DNA of 64,000 bases from Oceanobacillus limi (GTDB taxonomy: Bacteria > Bacillota > Bacilli > Bacillales > Amphibacillaceae), in NCBI RefSeq assembly GCF_900111445.1, contig NZ_FOHE01000005.1, positions 160,144 to 224,143 of the forward strand, in the 5' to 3' direction. Each line of letters begins with the position of its first letter. Positions within the stretch are counted from its first letter, which is position 1. This document shows positions 38,533 to 48,504 of the stretch, in pieces. The position numbers and the translations under genes were made by a program. The notes beneath the pieces were generated by a model, which saw nothing but the letters and a program-made list of their open reading frames with translations, made no database searches and was not told where the DNA came from.

Positions 38533-39486
38533 ATGATGAATAATAGAGAACCGCGTATTGTAGTCATCGGTGGAGGAACCGGTATGCCCGTTTTATTGCG
38601 CGGTTTAAAAAATTTACCTATCGAGCTTACTGCATTAGTGACAGTAGCAGATGATGGGGGAAGCACCGGAAGAATTCGTAATGAGATGGCAATCCCTGCT
38701 CCAGGTGATATTCGTAATGTGATTGCTGCTCTTTCTGAAGTTGAACCGATGCTTATTCAATTGTTTCAGCACCGTTTTTCTATAGGGAATGACCTATCTG
38801 GACACTCGATGGGAAACCTATTACTAGCTGCAATGACCTCAATTACAGGAGACTTTTATACAGGAATTAAAGAAATTTCGCGGGTTCTAAATGTTAAAGG
38901 AGATATTATCCCAATATCCAATGAAAATATGACGCTCCATGCAGAAATGCAAGATGGAACGGTCGTAGCAGGTGAATCCAATATTCCGCTTGTAAATAAA
39001 CGGATAAAACGAGTTTTTCTAAATCCTGAAGATGTTCAACCATTGCCAAATGCTGTGAAAGCAATTGAGGAAGCAGATTTGGTTGTCATATCTCCTGGGA
39101 GCTTATTTACTAGTATTATGCCAAACCTAATTATCCCACAAATTGATTCTGCAATTCGCCAAGCTAAGTCTAAGGTGGTTTACGTATGTAACGTTATGAC
39201 TCAGTATGGAGAAACAACAGGTTTTTCAGCTGCAGATCATGTACAAGCGATTTTTGATCATGTTGGGGATGGTAGTGTTGGTTCTATCGTAGTGCATAAT
39301 GAACCAATTGATCTCTCCATTCGAGAAGTTTATGCGGAAGAGAATGCGGAGCCAGTGGTTTATGATACGGAGAGGTTGTTATCCATGGGGTTAAAGATTA
39401 TTGAGGGAGATATTATTGATCATAATAGATCCATGTTACGACATGATACCAATAAAATTGCGAAATTATTATATTCGTTAATTTAA
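38533..39486 (+). CDS. glmR: Gluconeogenesis/cell-wall regulator GlmR (YvcK)
   Basis: A 317-residue protein of the CofD/YvcK family with VIGGGTGMPVLLRGLK near residue 10 and VADDGGSTGRIRNE near 40, the UDP-sugar binding region. GlmR (YvcK) binds UDP-GlcNAc and stimulates GlmS, being essential for growth on gluconeogenic carbon sources. It is the middle gene of the rapZ-glmR-whiA operon. In this window the glycolytic operon and Crh/HprK are nearby, and it fits that carbon-flux theme. Confidence 0.95.
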   Translation: MMNNREPRIVVIGGGTGMPVLLRGLKNLPIELTALVTVADDGGSTGRIRNEMAIPAPGDIRNVIAALSEVEPMLIQLFQHRFSIGNDLSGHSMGNLLLAAMTSITGDFYTGIKEISRVLNVKGDIIPISNENMTLHAEMQDGTVVAGESNIPLVNKRIKRVFLNPEDVQPLPNAVKAIEEADLVVISPGSLFTSIMPNLIIPQIDSAIRQAKSKVVYVCNVMTQYGETTGFSAADHVQAIFDHVGDGSVGSIVVHNEPIDLSIREVYAEENAEPVVYDTERLLSMGLKIIEGDIIDHNRSMLRHDTNKIAKLLYSLI

Positions 39487-39516
39487 ACTATCCGGTTAGG
39501 TAAAGGGGGAGAGATC

Positions 39517-40467
39517 ATGTCCTTTGCTTCAGAAATTAAAAAGGAATTGACTGCCATTGAAGTGGATTCCTGTTGTTCGCATGCAGAACTTGCTGCACTT
39601 ATTCGCATGAATGGGACGATTTCATTAGGTTCACAGCAAAAGTACATACTTGATGTACAAACGGAAAATGCAGCGATTGCTAGGCGAATTTATATATTAG
39701 TAAAAGAAAATTATCCATATCCAGTAGAATTGTTAGTTCGTAAAAAAATGAAATTGAAGAAAAATAATGTATATATCGTACGGTTGAAGAATAATGTAGA
39801 AGAGATCCTTTCTGATTTAGATATTTTACAAGGGTCGTATACATTTGTTCGAACAATTTCGGAAAAGTATTTGAAAAAAGACTGCTGTAACCGATCGTAT
39901 CTACGAGGAGCATTTTTAGCAGGTGGATCCATCAATAATCCGGAGACGTCTTCTTACCATTTGGAGATCTTTAATATTCATGAGGAGCATAATGATGCCC
40001 TTTGTGATTTATTAAATTCTTTTAACCTCCATGCTCGTAAATTGGAGCGGAAAAAAGGATTCATTGTTTATATGAAAGAAGCAGAAAAAATTACCGAGTT
40101 TTTAAGTATTATAGGCGCTAATAAAGCCTTGTTTAAGTTTGAAGATGTCCGTATTGTTCGAGATATGCGCAACTCGGTGAATCGTCTCGTTAATTGTGAA
40201 ACGGCTAACCTGAATAAAACGATTGGAGCAGCATTTCGTCAAATCGAAAATATTCGTTTTATTGAAAGAACAGTTGGTCTAGAGGCATTACCAGAAAAGC
40301 TTCAAGAGATAGCTGCCTTACGCGTGAAACATGAGGATGTTTCATTAAAGGAATTAGGTGAGTTGGTTTCTAGTGGCAAGATATCAAAGTCAGGTGTAAA
40401 TCATCGGCTTAAAAAAATTGATGAATTTGCTGAGAAAATTAAACAGGGTGAAGCAAATTTAAGCTAA
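39517..40467 (+). CDS. whiA: DNA-binding protein WhiA
   Basis: A 316-residue protein with an N-terminal LAGLIDADG-like homing-endonuclease fold (about residues 1-210, containing [22 protein letters not shown] sequence) and a C-terminal helix-turn-helix (about 225-310, with [25 protein letters not shown]). WhiA affects chromosome segregation and division in Bacillus and sporulation in Streptomyces. Third gene of the rapZ-glmR-whiA operon. A GGGGGAGAG site precedes the ATG. Confidence 0.96.
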   Translation: MSFASEIKKELTAIEVDSCCSHAELAALIRMNGTISLGSQQKYILDVQTENAAIARRIYILVKENYPYPVELLVRKKMKLKKNNVYIVRLKNNVEEILSDLDILQGSYTFVRTISEKYLKKDCCNRSYLRGAFLAGGSINNPETSSYHLEIFNIHEEHNDALCDLLNSFNLHARKLERKKGFIVYMKEAEKITEFLSIIGANKALFKFEDVRIVRDMRNSVNRLVNCETANLNKTIGAAFRQIENIRFIERTVGLEALPEKLQEIAALRVKHEDVSLKELGELVSSGKISKSGVNHRLKKIDEFAEKIKQGEANLS

Positions 40468-40503
40468 GTGGAAAATTTTGTTTTCATGGATATTGAATCA
40501 TGA

Positions 40504-40509
40504 TATAAT
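40504..40509 (+). promoter_or_regulatory. Candidate extended -10 promoter between whiA and crh
   Basis: TG-A-TATAAT (TG at 40501-40502) occurs 180 bases before crh, with TTTTCA as a weak -35 at 40481. A terminator-like hairpin at 40607-40645 lies between it and crh. Confidence 0.4.
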
Positions 40510-40606
40510 AACGATAATTTAGCAGATTGAATATTTATACATTTTACTTACGACCATAGTAGATTTTTAGAAAGTCATTGCATTTTTCTTAGATAAACTG
40601 CTATAA

Positions 40607-40645
40607 AGGCATTCGTCTATAAGCTTGGACGAATGTCTGTTTTTA
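40607..40645 (+). terminator. Terminator-like hairpin before crh
   Basis: GGCATTCGTC pairs with GACGAATGTC (one G-U) and is followed by TGTTTTT. It may end the whiA transcript or act as a leader attenuator of crh. Confidence 0.7.
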
Positions 40646-40687
40646 AACAGCTTATGGGAACGCTTACTAAAAGAGGGGATGAGGAAT

Positions 40688-40942
40688 TTGGTTGAGAGGA
40701 ATGTGAAGGTTACGTTGAAAACAGGTTTACAGGCAAGACCAGCTGCGCAATTTGTTCAAGAGGCAAATCGGTATGCAGCGAATGTGTTTTTGGAAAAGGA
40801 TGAACGGAAGGTAAATGCTAAAAGTATTATGGGGATAATGAGTTTAGCTATAGCAACTGGAGAGTCTATTACGTTAGTTGCGGACGGTTCCGATGAAGAA
40901 GAAGCACTTGATCAATTGGTATCATTCGTACAAGGGAATTAA
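40688..40942 (+). CDS. crh: Catabolite repression HPr-like protein Crh
   Basis: An 84-residue HPr paralogue. It has Ser46 (VNAKSIMGIMSL), the HprK target, but Gln15 (KTGLQARPAA) in place of the catalytic His15, which defines Crh: it cannot transfer PTS phosphate and works only as corepressor of CcpA. I choose the TTG at 40688 because the product then aligns residue for residue with B. subtilis Crh (M-V at positions 1-2, Gln15, Ser46). An ATG at 40679 is too near the AGAGGGG site, and the longer frame from 40625 runs through the terminator-like hairpin. Confidence 0.93.
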   Translation: MVERNVKVTLKTGLQARPAAQFVQEANRYAANVFLEKDERKVNAKSIMGIMSLAIATGESITLVADGSDEEEALDQLVSFVQGN

Positions 40943-41017
40943 TTGAATATGATTTTGTGAAAGAAATAACAATAGGATCAAAATGTGTATGGACGGATGA
41001 AAGGATAAAAATTAACT

Positions 41018-41056
41018 CAAGCATGTGAAGTCTTAATGATTTTACATGTTTTTTGT
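41018..41056 (+). terminator. Rho-independent terminator after crh
   Basis: CATGTGAAGTC pairs imperfectly with GATTTTACATG and is followed by six Ts. Confidence 0.75.
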
Positions 41057-41095
41057 TGGTGTTTTGTATATCTGAAATTTCCTATATTTCCTAAA

Positions 41096-41142
41096 TAAAA
41101 CAAAAGAATCAAGCGTCAAGTTAAGAACTGACGCTTGATTCT
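41096..41142 (-). terminator. Terminator of the tRNA-Arg gene (minus strand)
   Basis: GAATCAAGCGTCA and TGACGCTTGATTC form a perfect 13-bp stem. On the minus strand it is followed by TTTTGTTTT. Confidence 0.9.
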
Positions 41143-41150
41143 ATTAGGTA

Positions 41151-41226
41151 CGCGCCCAGAGGGATTCGAACCCCCGACAAACCTGGTACCGGAAACCAGT
41201 GCTCTATCCAGCTGAGCTATGGGCGC
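41151..41226 (-). tRNA. tRNA-Arg (anticodon CCG)
   Basis: On the minus strand the sequence begins GCGCCCATAGCTCAGCTGG and ends with a TTCGAATCCC T-arm and TGGGCGC acceptor strand plus G discriminator. The anticodon stem CTGGT/ACCAG encloses the loop TTCCGGT, giving CCG, which reads the CGG arginine codon. The D-arm, T-arm and 7-bp acceptor all pair. The CCA end is not encoded. The gene is solitary, with its own promoter and terminator. Confidence 0.97.
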
Positions 41227-41255
41227 ATGTTATGAATAAAATGGACACATACGCT

Positions 41256-41284
41256 ATTATAACGTTTTCGAACTCTATAAACAA
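41256..41284 (-). promoter_or_regulatory. SigmaA promoter of the tRNA-Arg gene (minus strand)
   Basis: On the minus strand TTGTTT and TATAAT are separated by 17 bases, about 30 bases before the tRNA 5' end. Confidence 0.7.
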
Positions 41285-41391
41285 GTATTTTCTTATGACT
41301 AGGTTTATTTTCCAATTGGTACGGGTATGATGGGGAGTGTAATGCGAAATGGCGAGGCATTATACATATAGAAATTTGTCAAACGTTTTTG

Positions 41392-41421
41392 TTTGACCTT
41401 CATTGACCTTTTAGTTATGAT
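41392..41421 (+). promoter_or_regulatory. clpP promoter with overlapping CtsR operator
   Basis: The minus strand reads GGTCAATGAAGGTCAAA (41392-41408), a tandem heptad with 3-base spacer that fits the CtsR consensus GGTCAAA-NAN-GGTCAAA. A SigmaA promoter overlaps it: TTGACC at 41393-41398, 17 bases, TATGAT at 41416-41421. CtsR binding would cover the -35, giving heat-shock repression, as known for clpP in Bacillus. Confidence 0.88.
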
Positions 41422-41474
41422 AAAAATAGATCCAAAAATAAATGGATGAACGTATGATTAAGGAGGAAGTAATA

Positions 41475-42065
41475 ATGAATTTAATACCTACAGTTATTGA
41501 ACAGACAAACCGCGGAGAACGTGCCTATGATATTTACTCAAGATTATTAAAAGACCGAATTATTATGCTAGGAAGTGCAATAGATGATAATGTAGCAAAC
41601 TCTATTGTTGCACAATTACTTTTCCTAGAAGCTGAAGATCCAGAGAAAGATATTTCACTATACATCAATTCACCGGGTGGATCCATCACAGCTGGAATGG
41701 CTATTTATGATACCATGCAGTTTATTAAAGCAGATGTATCTACAATCTGTACAGGTATGGCGGCATCTATGGGTGCATTCCTATTAGCAGCAGGTGAAAA
41801 AGGCAAACGTTTCGCACTACCAAATAGTGAAGTGATGATTCACCAACCATTAGGTGGTACTCAAGGTCAAGCTACAGATATTGAAATTCATGCGAAACGT
41901 ATTGTTGAGATGAAGCGTAAAATGAACGAGATTCTTTCTCAACGTACAGGCCAACCTATTGAAGTAATCGAAGCTGATACAGAGCGTGATAATTTCATGA
42001 CTGCAGATAAAGCTGTAGACTATGGCTTGATCGACCGTATTTTAGAACGTAAAGCTGATAAATAA
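41475..42065 (+). CDS. clpP: ATP-dependent Clp protease proteolytic subunit
   Basis: A 196-residue serine protease forming the 14-subunit barrel that degrades substrates delivered by ClpX, ClpC or ClpE. The catalytic triad is in place: Ser98 in GMAASMGAF, His123 in MIHQPLGG, and the Asp in [10 protein letters not shown]. The ATG at 41475 follows AAGGAGG; an earlier in-frame ATG at 41442 lies before that site. A CtsR operator covers the promoter. A terminator closes the gene. Confidence 0.97.
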   Translation: MNLIPTVIEQTNRGERAYDIYSRLLKDRIIMLGSAIDDNVANSIVAQLLFLEAEDPEKDISLYINSPGGSITAGMAIYDTMQFIKADVSTICTGMAASMGAFLLAAGEKGKRFALPNSEVMIHQPLGGTQGQATDIEIHAKRIVEMKRKMNEILSQRTGQPIEVIEADTERDNFMTADKAVDYGLIDRILERKADK

Positions 42066-42085
42066 ATATTACTTGTTAGGCTAAA

Positions 42086-42124
42086 GATTCGTCGGTATAT
42101 ATACTATACCGACGAATTTTATTT
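42086..42124 (+). terminator. Rho-independent terminator after clpP
   Basis: ATTCGTCGGTATA and TATACCGACGAAT form a perfect 13-bp stem followed by TTTATTTT. From here to 42299 nothing else is seen. Confidence 0.92.
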
Positions 42125-42299
42125 TGCTCAATTATAAGTTTGTTAGTGGATGCTTAAACTACTTTTTTAGGTCTCATCTTTTCATTGAAGTATAAAGTTA
42201 CTTTTCTCGTTAATATACCACTTTAACTCCTATTTTCATTGCTCTAAACCTTCTTATTTAATTGAGGCATTACATAGCTTATACCCGTAAATCGATCAC

Positions 42300-42524
42300 T
42301 TATTCAGCCTGATAATCCTCATTAATTGAATACGATAAATAATCCCCTTCCTTATTCCATTCTACAAACACTTCCGCAGTTGAACCTCCGCTATTAGCTA
42401 CGATAAAGCTAGGATTGCCATGCTCTCCAGCTTCTTTTAATTGCGTTTCAAATTCTTCACGTATATCTTCTCCTAACAACGTGTTTAGCATATTTATTAC
42501 TTGTTCCTGATCTAGATTATCCAT
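42300..42524 (-). CDS. Small acidic protein of unknown function
   Basis: A 74-residue acidic protein (MDNLDQEQVINMLNTLLGEDIREEFE...), with a helical first half and a beta-like second half that has GGSTAEVFVEWNKEG. I do not recognise the family. It is probably real: AAGGAGACG lies 7 bases before the ATG on this strand, and TATAAT lies just upstream of that. It is alone between clpP and rpoN, antisense to both. No signal peptide or membrane segment. Confidence 0.65.
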   Translation of the reverse strand: MDNLDQEQVINMLNTLLGEDIREEFETQLKEAGEHGNPSFIVANSGGSTAEVFVEWNKEGDYLSYSINEDYQAE

Positions 42525-42662
42525 TTATTCGTCTCCTTCTTATTATATCGTTCTCTAATCATCTATTTTACTTCATCGTGTTAAGAACTATTCTCCTTGT
42601 ATTTACGAAGAGTATCCTTTTTCGTATAATTAAACTAGGGACTTTTTACCTGAGGTGTTGAA

Positions 42663-43955
42663 ATGAAGCAGAAAATTGTGCACGAACAATTATTACAGCA
42701 AAAAATGAATAAATCTCTTATTCAGGCTATTAATGTACTGCAATTTTCTAGCACAGAATTGCTGGAATATATTCAACAAGTTACAAAGGATAATCCATTA
42801 ATAGAAGAAGTAAGCTATGATTATGAGTTAGCAGAGTATAGAAGCAATAATTCTGCCAGTACGCCTTTTGAGGACTTGAATGAGCGAACGTTATCCATGT
42901 CAGATCAATTAAAAGAACAATTATATACGATCAACATAAACCCAGAATATAAACCGATTGTTAACTTTGGGATCGATTCGCTTGATGACTCTGGGTATCT
43001 AGATATAACTTTAGATGAATGGGCAACTCAGTGTGAAACAAGCCTAGATAAGGTTGAACAAGCGCTAACGTATATTCAATCATTAGACCCTACAGGTATT
43101 GGTGCTCGCTCATTAAGGGAATGTATTATATTACAATTGAAACAGATGAATCTTTTTCAGTTTTATATGGAGGATTTATTAGATAATAAATTAGCATGGG
43201 TTGCAGAGGAAAATTTGGATGCGATCGCTAATGAGTATCAAATTACGAGAGCCGATGCTCGAAAAGCAATTCAAGCGATACAGGGCTGTCACCCCAAGCC
43301 AGGTACTCTGTTAGTGGAGAAAAAATCCGAATTTATCATACCAGAAGCGGTTGTTCGAAAGGAAGCCGGGGAATGGAGGATTTCTTTCTATTCATGGAGT
43401 AATCCAACCATAACAATGGATGAGACATATAAAGATGTGCATGACGTAGGTCAAGAAGCCGAATCGTATTTAAAAGAAAAGTATAATCAGGTGGATTGGT
43501 TGCAATATGTTTTAACCTATCGAAAAAATACATTGGAACGAGTCATATATAAAATAGTAGAAAAACAAGCAAGTTTTTTTGAGCATGGGTACTTTATGTT
43601 ACAACCATTTACCCTACAAAAAATAGCAGATGAGCTCGGTGTCCATGTCTCTACTGTCAGTCGTGCAATACGAGGCAAATACGTTCAAACAAACTATGGC
43701 GTTCTACCGTTGAAATTCTTTTTACAACCAGGCATCAAACAACGCGATGGGAAGTTTGTTGCAGCATTCACGATAAAAAAAGTCATCACCGAGTTGGTTG
43801 AATTCGAAGACAAACATAATCCTTTATCAGATGAAGTAATCCGAATGAAGATAGATAATGAATTTGGGATTAAAATTGCTCGTAGAACTGTCATGAAATA
43901 TCGGGAGCAATTAGGAATTCCATCATCGATGAAACGAAAAGTTGGAGGGAATTAA
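42663..43955 (+). CDS. rpoN: RNA polymerase sigma-54 factor (SigL)
   Basis: A 430-residue sigma-54. The Gln/Leu-rich activator-interacting N-terminus (QQKMNKSLIQAINVLQFSS), the core-binding middle region, the helix-turn-helix (LQKIADELGVHVSTVSRAI) and the RpoN box ARRTVMKYREQLGIPSS are all present; the box contacts the -24 element. In Bacillus, SigL (sigma-54) directs genes for amino-acid and levan use, with enhancer-binding activators. No activator gene is in the window. A glutaredoxin-like gene begins right after its stop. Confidence 0.96.
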   Translation: MKQKIVHEQLLQQKMNKSLIQAINVLQFSSTELLEYIQQVTKDNPLIEEVSYDYELAEYRSNNSASTPFEDLNERTLSMSDQLKEQLYTININPEYKPIVNFGIDSLDDSGYLDITLDEWATQCETSLDKVEQALTYIQSLDPTGIGARSLRECIILQLKQMNLFQFYMEDLLDNKLAWVAEENLDAIANEYQITRADARKAIQAIQGCHPKPGTLLVEKKSEFIIPEAVVRKEAGEWRISFYSWSNPTITMDETYKDVHDVGQEAESYLKEKYNQVDWLQYVLTYRKNTLERVIYKIVEKQASFFEHGYFMLQPFTLQKIADELGVHVSTVSRAIRGKYVQTNYGVLPLKFFLQPGIKQRDGKFVAAFTIKKVITELVEFEDKHNPLSDEVIRMKIDNEFGIKIARRTVMKYREQLGIPSSMKRKVGGN

Positions 43956-43956
43956 A

Positions 43957-44199
43957 ATGTTAAAGGTAATTTTCTATACAAAAGAAATTTGTTCATTATG
44001 TGATGATGCCATGGCTTTATTGCATATGCTGCAGAATGATTATGAATTTGAAATTGAGGAGCGAGATATTTATACAAATGATAAGTGGTTGGAGGAATAT
44101 CAACTTCTAATCCCTTATGTCCAAATTAAAGATATAGGTATTGATTGTGAGCATATGGATATGGAAGTATTGGAGCAAGCAATCAAGGAAAAATCGTAA
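43957..44199 (+). CDS. Glutaredoxin-like thiol protein
   Basis: An 80-residue thioredoxin-fold protein. MLKVIFYTKEICSLCDDAMALL carries a CxxC redox motif (CSLC) after the first strand, and YVQIKD supplies the cis-Pro-like segment (IPYV). It belongs to the glutaredoxin-like/DUF836 group. The substrate is unknown. The ATG at 43957 follows GGAGGGA at the end of rpoN, one base after that gene's stop, so it is co-transcribed. Confidence 0.82.
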   Translation: MLKVIFYTKEICSLCDDAMALLHMLQNDYEFEIEERDIYTNDKWLEEYQLLIPYVQIKDIGIDCEHMDMEVLEQAIKEKS

Positions 44200-44219
44200 T
44201 ATAAATTCGTTCTTTTTTA

Positions 44220-44247
44220 TTGTTTATTTTTCACGTTATGCTATAAT
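44220..44247 (+). promoter_or_regulatory. Promoter of the cggR-gapA operon
   Basis: TTGTTT at 44220-44225, 16 bases, TATAAT at 44242-44247, with an extended TG-C before the -10. The predicted transcript start is near 44254. Confidence 0.7.
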
Positions 44248-44253
44248 GAACGT

Positions 44254-44282
44254 GTAATAAAAAATTCGTCGATTTTTATTAC
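44254..44282 (+). other. 5'-terminal hairpin of the cggR transcript
   Basis: GTAATAAAAA and TTTTTATTAC form a perfect 10-bp AT-rich stem starting at about the predicted first nucleotide, followed by GTATTTTTTTC. It might protect the mRNA 5' end or act as a weak attenuator. Confidence 0.5.
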
Positions 44283-44300
44283 GTATTTTTTTCTCATATG

Positions 44301-44337
44301 CGGGACATAATAACACCACACGGGACTATAAAAGACC
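44301..44337. promoter_or_regulatory. CggR operator
   Basis: Two CGGGAC half sites (44301-44306 and 44321-44326) lie 20 bp apart, each followed after six bases by ACAC or AGAC where the consensus has TGTC. The B. subtilis CggR operator has the same 20-bp period and lies in the same place, downstream of the promoter. CggR bound here would block elongation; fructose-1,6-bisphosphate relieves it. Confidence 0.85.
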
Positions 44338-44362
44338 AACTGGATGAAATGGAGTATCTTTC

Positions 44363-45391
44363 ATGAGAAGCCTAATAGACTTACAAAAAAAACTATACCC
44401 AGATTTGTTGGATGTTATGCAACAACGTTATTCCGTTCTGCACAGCGTAGACCTCTTTCAACCGATCGGAAGAAGAGGACTTGCGGAACATACGAATTTA
44501 ACGGAGCGAATTGTCCGTAGTGAGATTGACTTTTTACATAAGCAGGGACTCATCCATATCACTTCTAAAGGAATGCATAGTACAAAAGAGGGTAAAATAC
44601 TCCTTGATCAATTAGCTAGTTTTATGAGTGAAGTGATGGGATTAAGTGTTTTAGAGAAACAAATTCGGGAAAAATTACATATAGACAATGTAATTATTGT
44701 TCCTGGAGATAGTGATCAACAGGATTGGGTCAAACAGGAAATGGGAAAGGCTTGTGTAGCATACCTAAAGAACGTTGTTCAATCTGATTTCACAATTGCT
44801 GTTACTGGTGGTACAACAATGGCTGCTGTAGCAGAAGTAATGAAGCCATTAGAAAAGGATGGCAGTTATCTATTTGTACCCGCCCGCGGTGGAATTGGGG
44901 AGAAAGTGGAAAATCAAGCCAACACGATTGTTTCCGAGATGGCACGTAAAACAAACGGAGAATACCGTTTATTATATGTACCAGATCCACTAAGTGAATC
45001 CACTTATCAAACGATCATAAATGAACCGTCCATCAATGAAATTTTGCAACAAATAAAGGGTGCAAATATCGTCATGCATGGAATTGGAGATGCATTAAAA
45101 ATGGCGGAAAGAAGAAAAACGTCTGACAAAATTTTGAGTGAATTAACCTCACAAAATGCGGTTAGTGAAGCATTCGGTTATTATTTTGATGGAGATGGGA
45201 ATATTGTTCATAAGGTGCGAACAGTTGGTATTCAATTAGAAGATTTGGTAAATATTAACCATGTAGTCACGATTGCTGGTGGGACATCCAAAGGACAGGC
45301 GATTGCTTCTTACTTTAAGCAAGGGAAAACAAATGTATTAGTCACAGATGAAGCAGCGGCAAAGCAGCTATTAAGGGAATATTCCCTTTAA
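44363..45391 (+). CDS. cggR: Central glycolytic genes regulator CggR
   Basis: A 342-residue SorC/DeoR-type repressor. An N-terminal helix-turn-helix (about residues 20-75, GRRGLAEHTNLTERIVRSEIDFL) is followed by a sugar-phosphate binding domain (about 90-340, with TGGTTMAAVAEVM and GIGDALKMAERR). It represses the cggR-gapA-pgk-tpiA-gpmI-eno operon and is released by fructose-1,6-bisphosphate. Its operator is visible upstream. GGAG lies 8 bases before the ATG. Confidence 0.95.
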   Translation: MRSLIDLQKKLYPDLLDVMQQRYSVLHSVDLFQPIGRRGLAEHTNLTERIVRSEIDFLHKQGLIHITSKGMHSTKEGKILLDQLASFMSEVMGLSVLEKQIREKLHIDNVIIVPGDSDQQDWVKQEMGKACVAYLKNVVQSDFTIAVTGGTTMAAVAEVMKPLEKDGSYLFVPARGGIGEKVENQANTIVSEMARKTNGEYRLLYVPDPLSESTYQTIINEPSINEILQQIKGANIVMHGIGDALKMAERRKTSDKILSELTSQNAVSEAFGYYFDGDGNIVHKVRTVGIQLEDLVNINHVVTIAGGTSKGQAIASYFKQGKTNVLVTDEAAAKQLLREYSL

Positions 45392-45416
45392 TATAGATAT
45401 TTTCAATAAATTTTAG

Positions 45417-46436
<1,020 letters not shown>

Positions 46437-46448
46437 GTCGTAGTCAGT

Positions 46449-46486
46449 TGAAGGAGGAGGGGTATTCCTCCTCCTTCTCTTGTTTA
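46449..46486 (+). terminator. GC-rich hairpin between gapA and pgk
   Basis: GAAGGAGGAGG and CCTCCTCCTTC form a perfect 11-bp stem followed by TCTTGTTT. The weak T run suggests partial termination or a 3'-stabilising structure that lowers expression of the distal genes relative to gapA. Confidence 0.65.
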
Positions 46487-46547
46487 ATGAGAAAGTTTTT
46501 GGGAAGCCTAAATGACATATTTTACATATTATTTGGGAGGAATCAGG

Positions 46548-47729
46548 ATGAATAAGAAAACATTGAAAGACCTGAATGTCAAAGGAAAGAAAGTTTTTTG
46601 CCGTGTTGATTTTAATGTTCCAATGAAAAATGGCGAAGTAACCGATGACACAAGAATTAAAGCTGCATTGCCTACCATTAACTATTTGACAGAGCAAGGT
46701 GCAATCGTTATTTTAGCAAGTCATTTAGGACGTCCGAAAGGTGAAGTAGTGGAAGAACTACGTCTAGATCCAGTTGCGAAACGTTTAAGTGATTTAATTG
46801 GTAAGGATGTTGTAAAAACGGACGTAGTTTATGGAAGTGAAGTGAACGAAGCAGTATCTCAGCTTTCGGATGGAGACATTCTTCTTATCGAAAATGTACG
46901 TTTTGAAGCAGGAGAAACAAAAAATGATCCAGAATTAGCTCAAGCATTCGCAGATATGGCAGACTTCTATGTAAATGATGCCTTTGGTGCAGCACACCGT
47001 GCACATGCTTCAACAACTGGTGTTGCGGAGAAATTACCAGCAGCTGCGGGATATTTAATGGAGAAAGAGATTGCCGTATTAGGCAAAGCACTTGAAAACC
47101 CTGACCGCCCGTTTACTGCGATTATTGGTGGAGCAAAGGTAAAGGATAAAATTAATGTCATCGATAACCTATTAGATAAAGTTGATAACTTAATCGTTGG
47201 TGGTGGATTGGCATATACTTTTGTTAAGTCACAAGGTCATGAAATTGGAAAATCCTTGTTAGAAGAAGATAAAATAGATTTAGCCAAAGACTTCATGAAA
47301 AAGGCTGAAGAAAAAGGTGTTCATTTCGTATTACCTGTAGATGTTGTCGTTGCAGATGATTTCTCAGAAGATGCTAATACAAAGGTAGTTGATATTGATC
47401 AAATCCCTGCTGATTGGGAAGCATTGGATATTGGACCGAAGACCCGTGAAAAATATGGCCAAATCGTTGCAGATTCTAAATTAGTCATTTGGAATGGACC
47501 AATGGGAGTGTTTGAACTTAATGCTTTCGCAGGTGGAACGAGAGAGGTTGCAGAAGCATTAGCAAATACTGAAGGCTATACGGTAATTGGTGGAGGAGAT
47601 TCTGCAGCAGCTGTTGAGAAGTTTGGCTTTGCTGAAGATATGGATCATGTTTCAACAGGCGGTGGAGCATCGCTAGAATTCATGGAAGGGAAAGCTCTTC
47701 CTGGTGTAGAAGCTTTAAACGATAAATAA
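46548..47729 (+). CDS. pgk: Phosphoglycerate kinase
   Basis: A 393-residue two-domain kinase that makes ATP and 3-phosphoglycerate. Visible: [13 protein letters not shown] near residue 14 (the PGK signature), [10 protein letters not shown], the hinge region, and [13 protein letters not shown] with the nucleotide-binding [10 protein letters not shown]. The ATG at 46548 follows GGGAGG 7 bases upstream; an earlier ATG at 46512 precedes that site. tpiA follows 16 bases after. Confidence 0.97.
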   Translation: MNKKTLKDLNVKGKKVFCRVDFNVPMKNGEVTDDTRIKAALPTINYLTEQGAIVILASHLGRPKGEVVEELRLDPVAKRLSDLIGKDVVKTDVVYGSEVNEAVSQLSDGDILLIENVRFEAGETKNDPELAQAFADMADFYVNDAFGAAHRAHASTTGVAEKLPAAAGYLMEKEIAVLGKALENPDRPFTAIIGGAKVKDKINVIDNLLDKVDNLIVGGGLAYTFVKSQGHEIGKSLLEEDKIDLAKDFMKKAEEKGVHFVLPVDVVVADDFSEDANTKVVDIDQIPADWEALDIGPKTREKYGQIVADSKLVIWNGPMGVFELNAFAGGTREVAEALANTEGYTVIGGGDSAAAVEKFGFAEDMDHVSTGGGASLEFMEGKALPGVEALNDK

Positions 47730-47745
47730 AATTTGAGGTGAAACG

Positions 47746-48504
47746 ATGCGAAAAAAAGTAATTGCAGGAAATTGGAAGATGAATAAAGTACTTACTGAAG
47801 CGAATCAGTTTGTAGATGATGTTGTAAACAAAGTTCCTGCTAATGACAATGTCGAAGCAATTGTTTGTGCGCCATTTCCATTTCTAACGTCACTTGTTGA
47901 AAAAACAAAGGGTACAAACCTGAAAGTAAGTGCCCAAAACATGCATTTTGAAGATAATGGTGCATTTACTGGAGAGGTAAGCCCGGTTATGCTTAAGGAC
48001 TTAGGGGTAACCCATGTCGTTTTAGGTCATTCCGAGCGCCGTGAGTATTTTGCAGAAACGGATGAAACCGTCAATAAAAAAACAAAAGCAGCTTTTAACC
48101 ATGGACTAACTCCGATCGTTTGTGTAGGTGAGACACTTGAACAGCGTGAAGCAAACGAAACAAAAGGTTTAGTTGAAATGCAGGTAAAAAAAGCATTAGA
48201 TGGTCTTTCAGATGAACAAATCACAAAAACCATTATTGCTTATGAACCAGTATGGGCGATTGGAACTGGAAAAACTGCATCAAGTGAAGATGCGAATGAA
48301 GTGTGTGCCCATATTCGTAACGTAGTTAAAGATGTTGCATCTGATGCTGTAGCTGAAAAAGTAGTCATTCAATATGGTGGTAGTGTAAAACCTGCGAATG
48401 TGGATGAGTTATTATCACAATCCGATATTGATGGTGCGTTAGTTGGAGGAGCAAGTCTAGAAGCAGATTCCTTTATACAGCTTGTGGAGGCAGGAGCAAA
48501 ATGA
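47746..48504 (+). CDS. tpiA: Triosephosphate isomerase
   Basis: A 252-residue TIM barrel. The catalytic residues are Lys in AGNWKMNK, His in LGHSERRE (about residue 95), and Glu in [13 protein letters not shown] (about residue 168). It interconverts dihydroxyacetone phosphate and glyceraldehyde-3-phosphate, and so also receives the product of GlpD encoded 13 kb upstream. The stop overlaps the gpmI start (ATGA). Confidence 0.97.
   Translation: MRKKVIAGNWKMNKVLTEANQFVDDVVNKVPANDNVEAIVCAPFPFLTSLVEKTKGTNLKVSAQNMHFEDNGAFTGEVSPVMLKDLGVTHVVLGHSERREYFAETDETVNKKTKAAFNHGLTPIVCVGETLEQREANETKGLVEMQVKKALDGLSDEQITKTIIAYEPVWAIGTGKTASSEDANEVCAHIRNVVKDVASDAVAEKVVIQYGGSVKPANVDELLSQSDIDGALVGGASLEADSFIQLVEAGAK

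Noticed and set aside
41340..41366. Fifth copy of the TIR family near clpP
   Set aside because: TAATGCG and GCATTATAC are reminiscent, but they form a small local dyad without the GACGTAA part or any element body.
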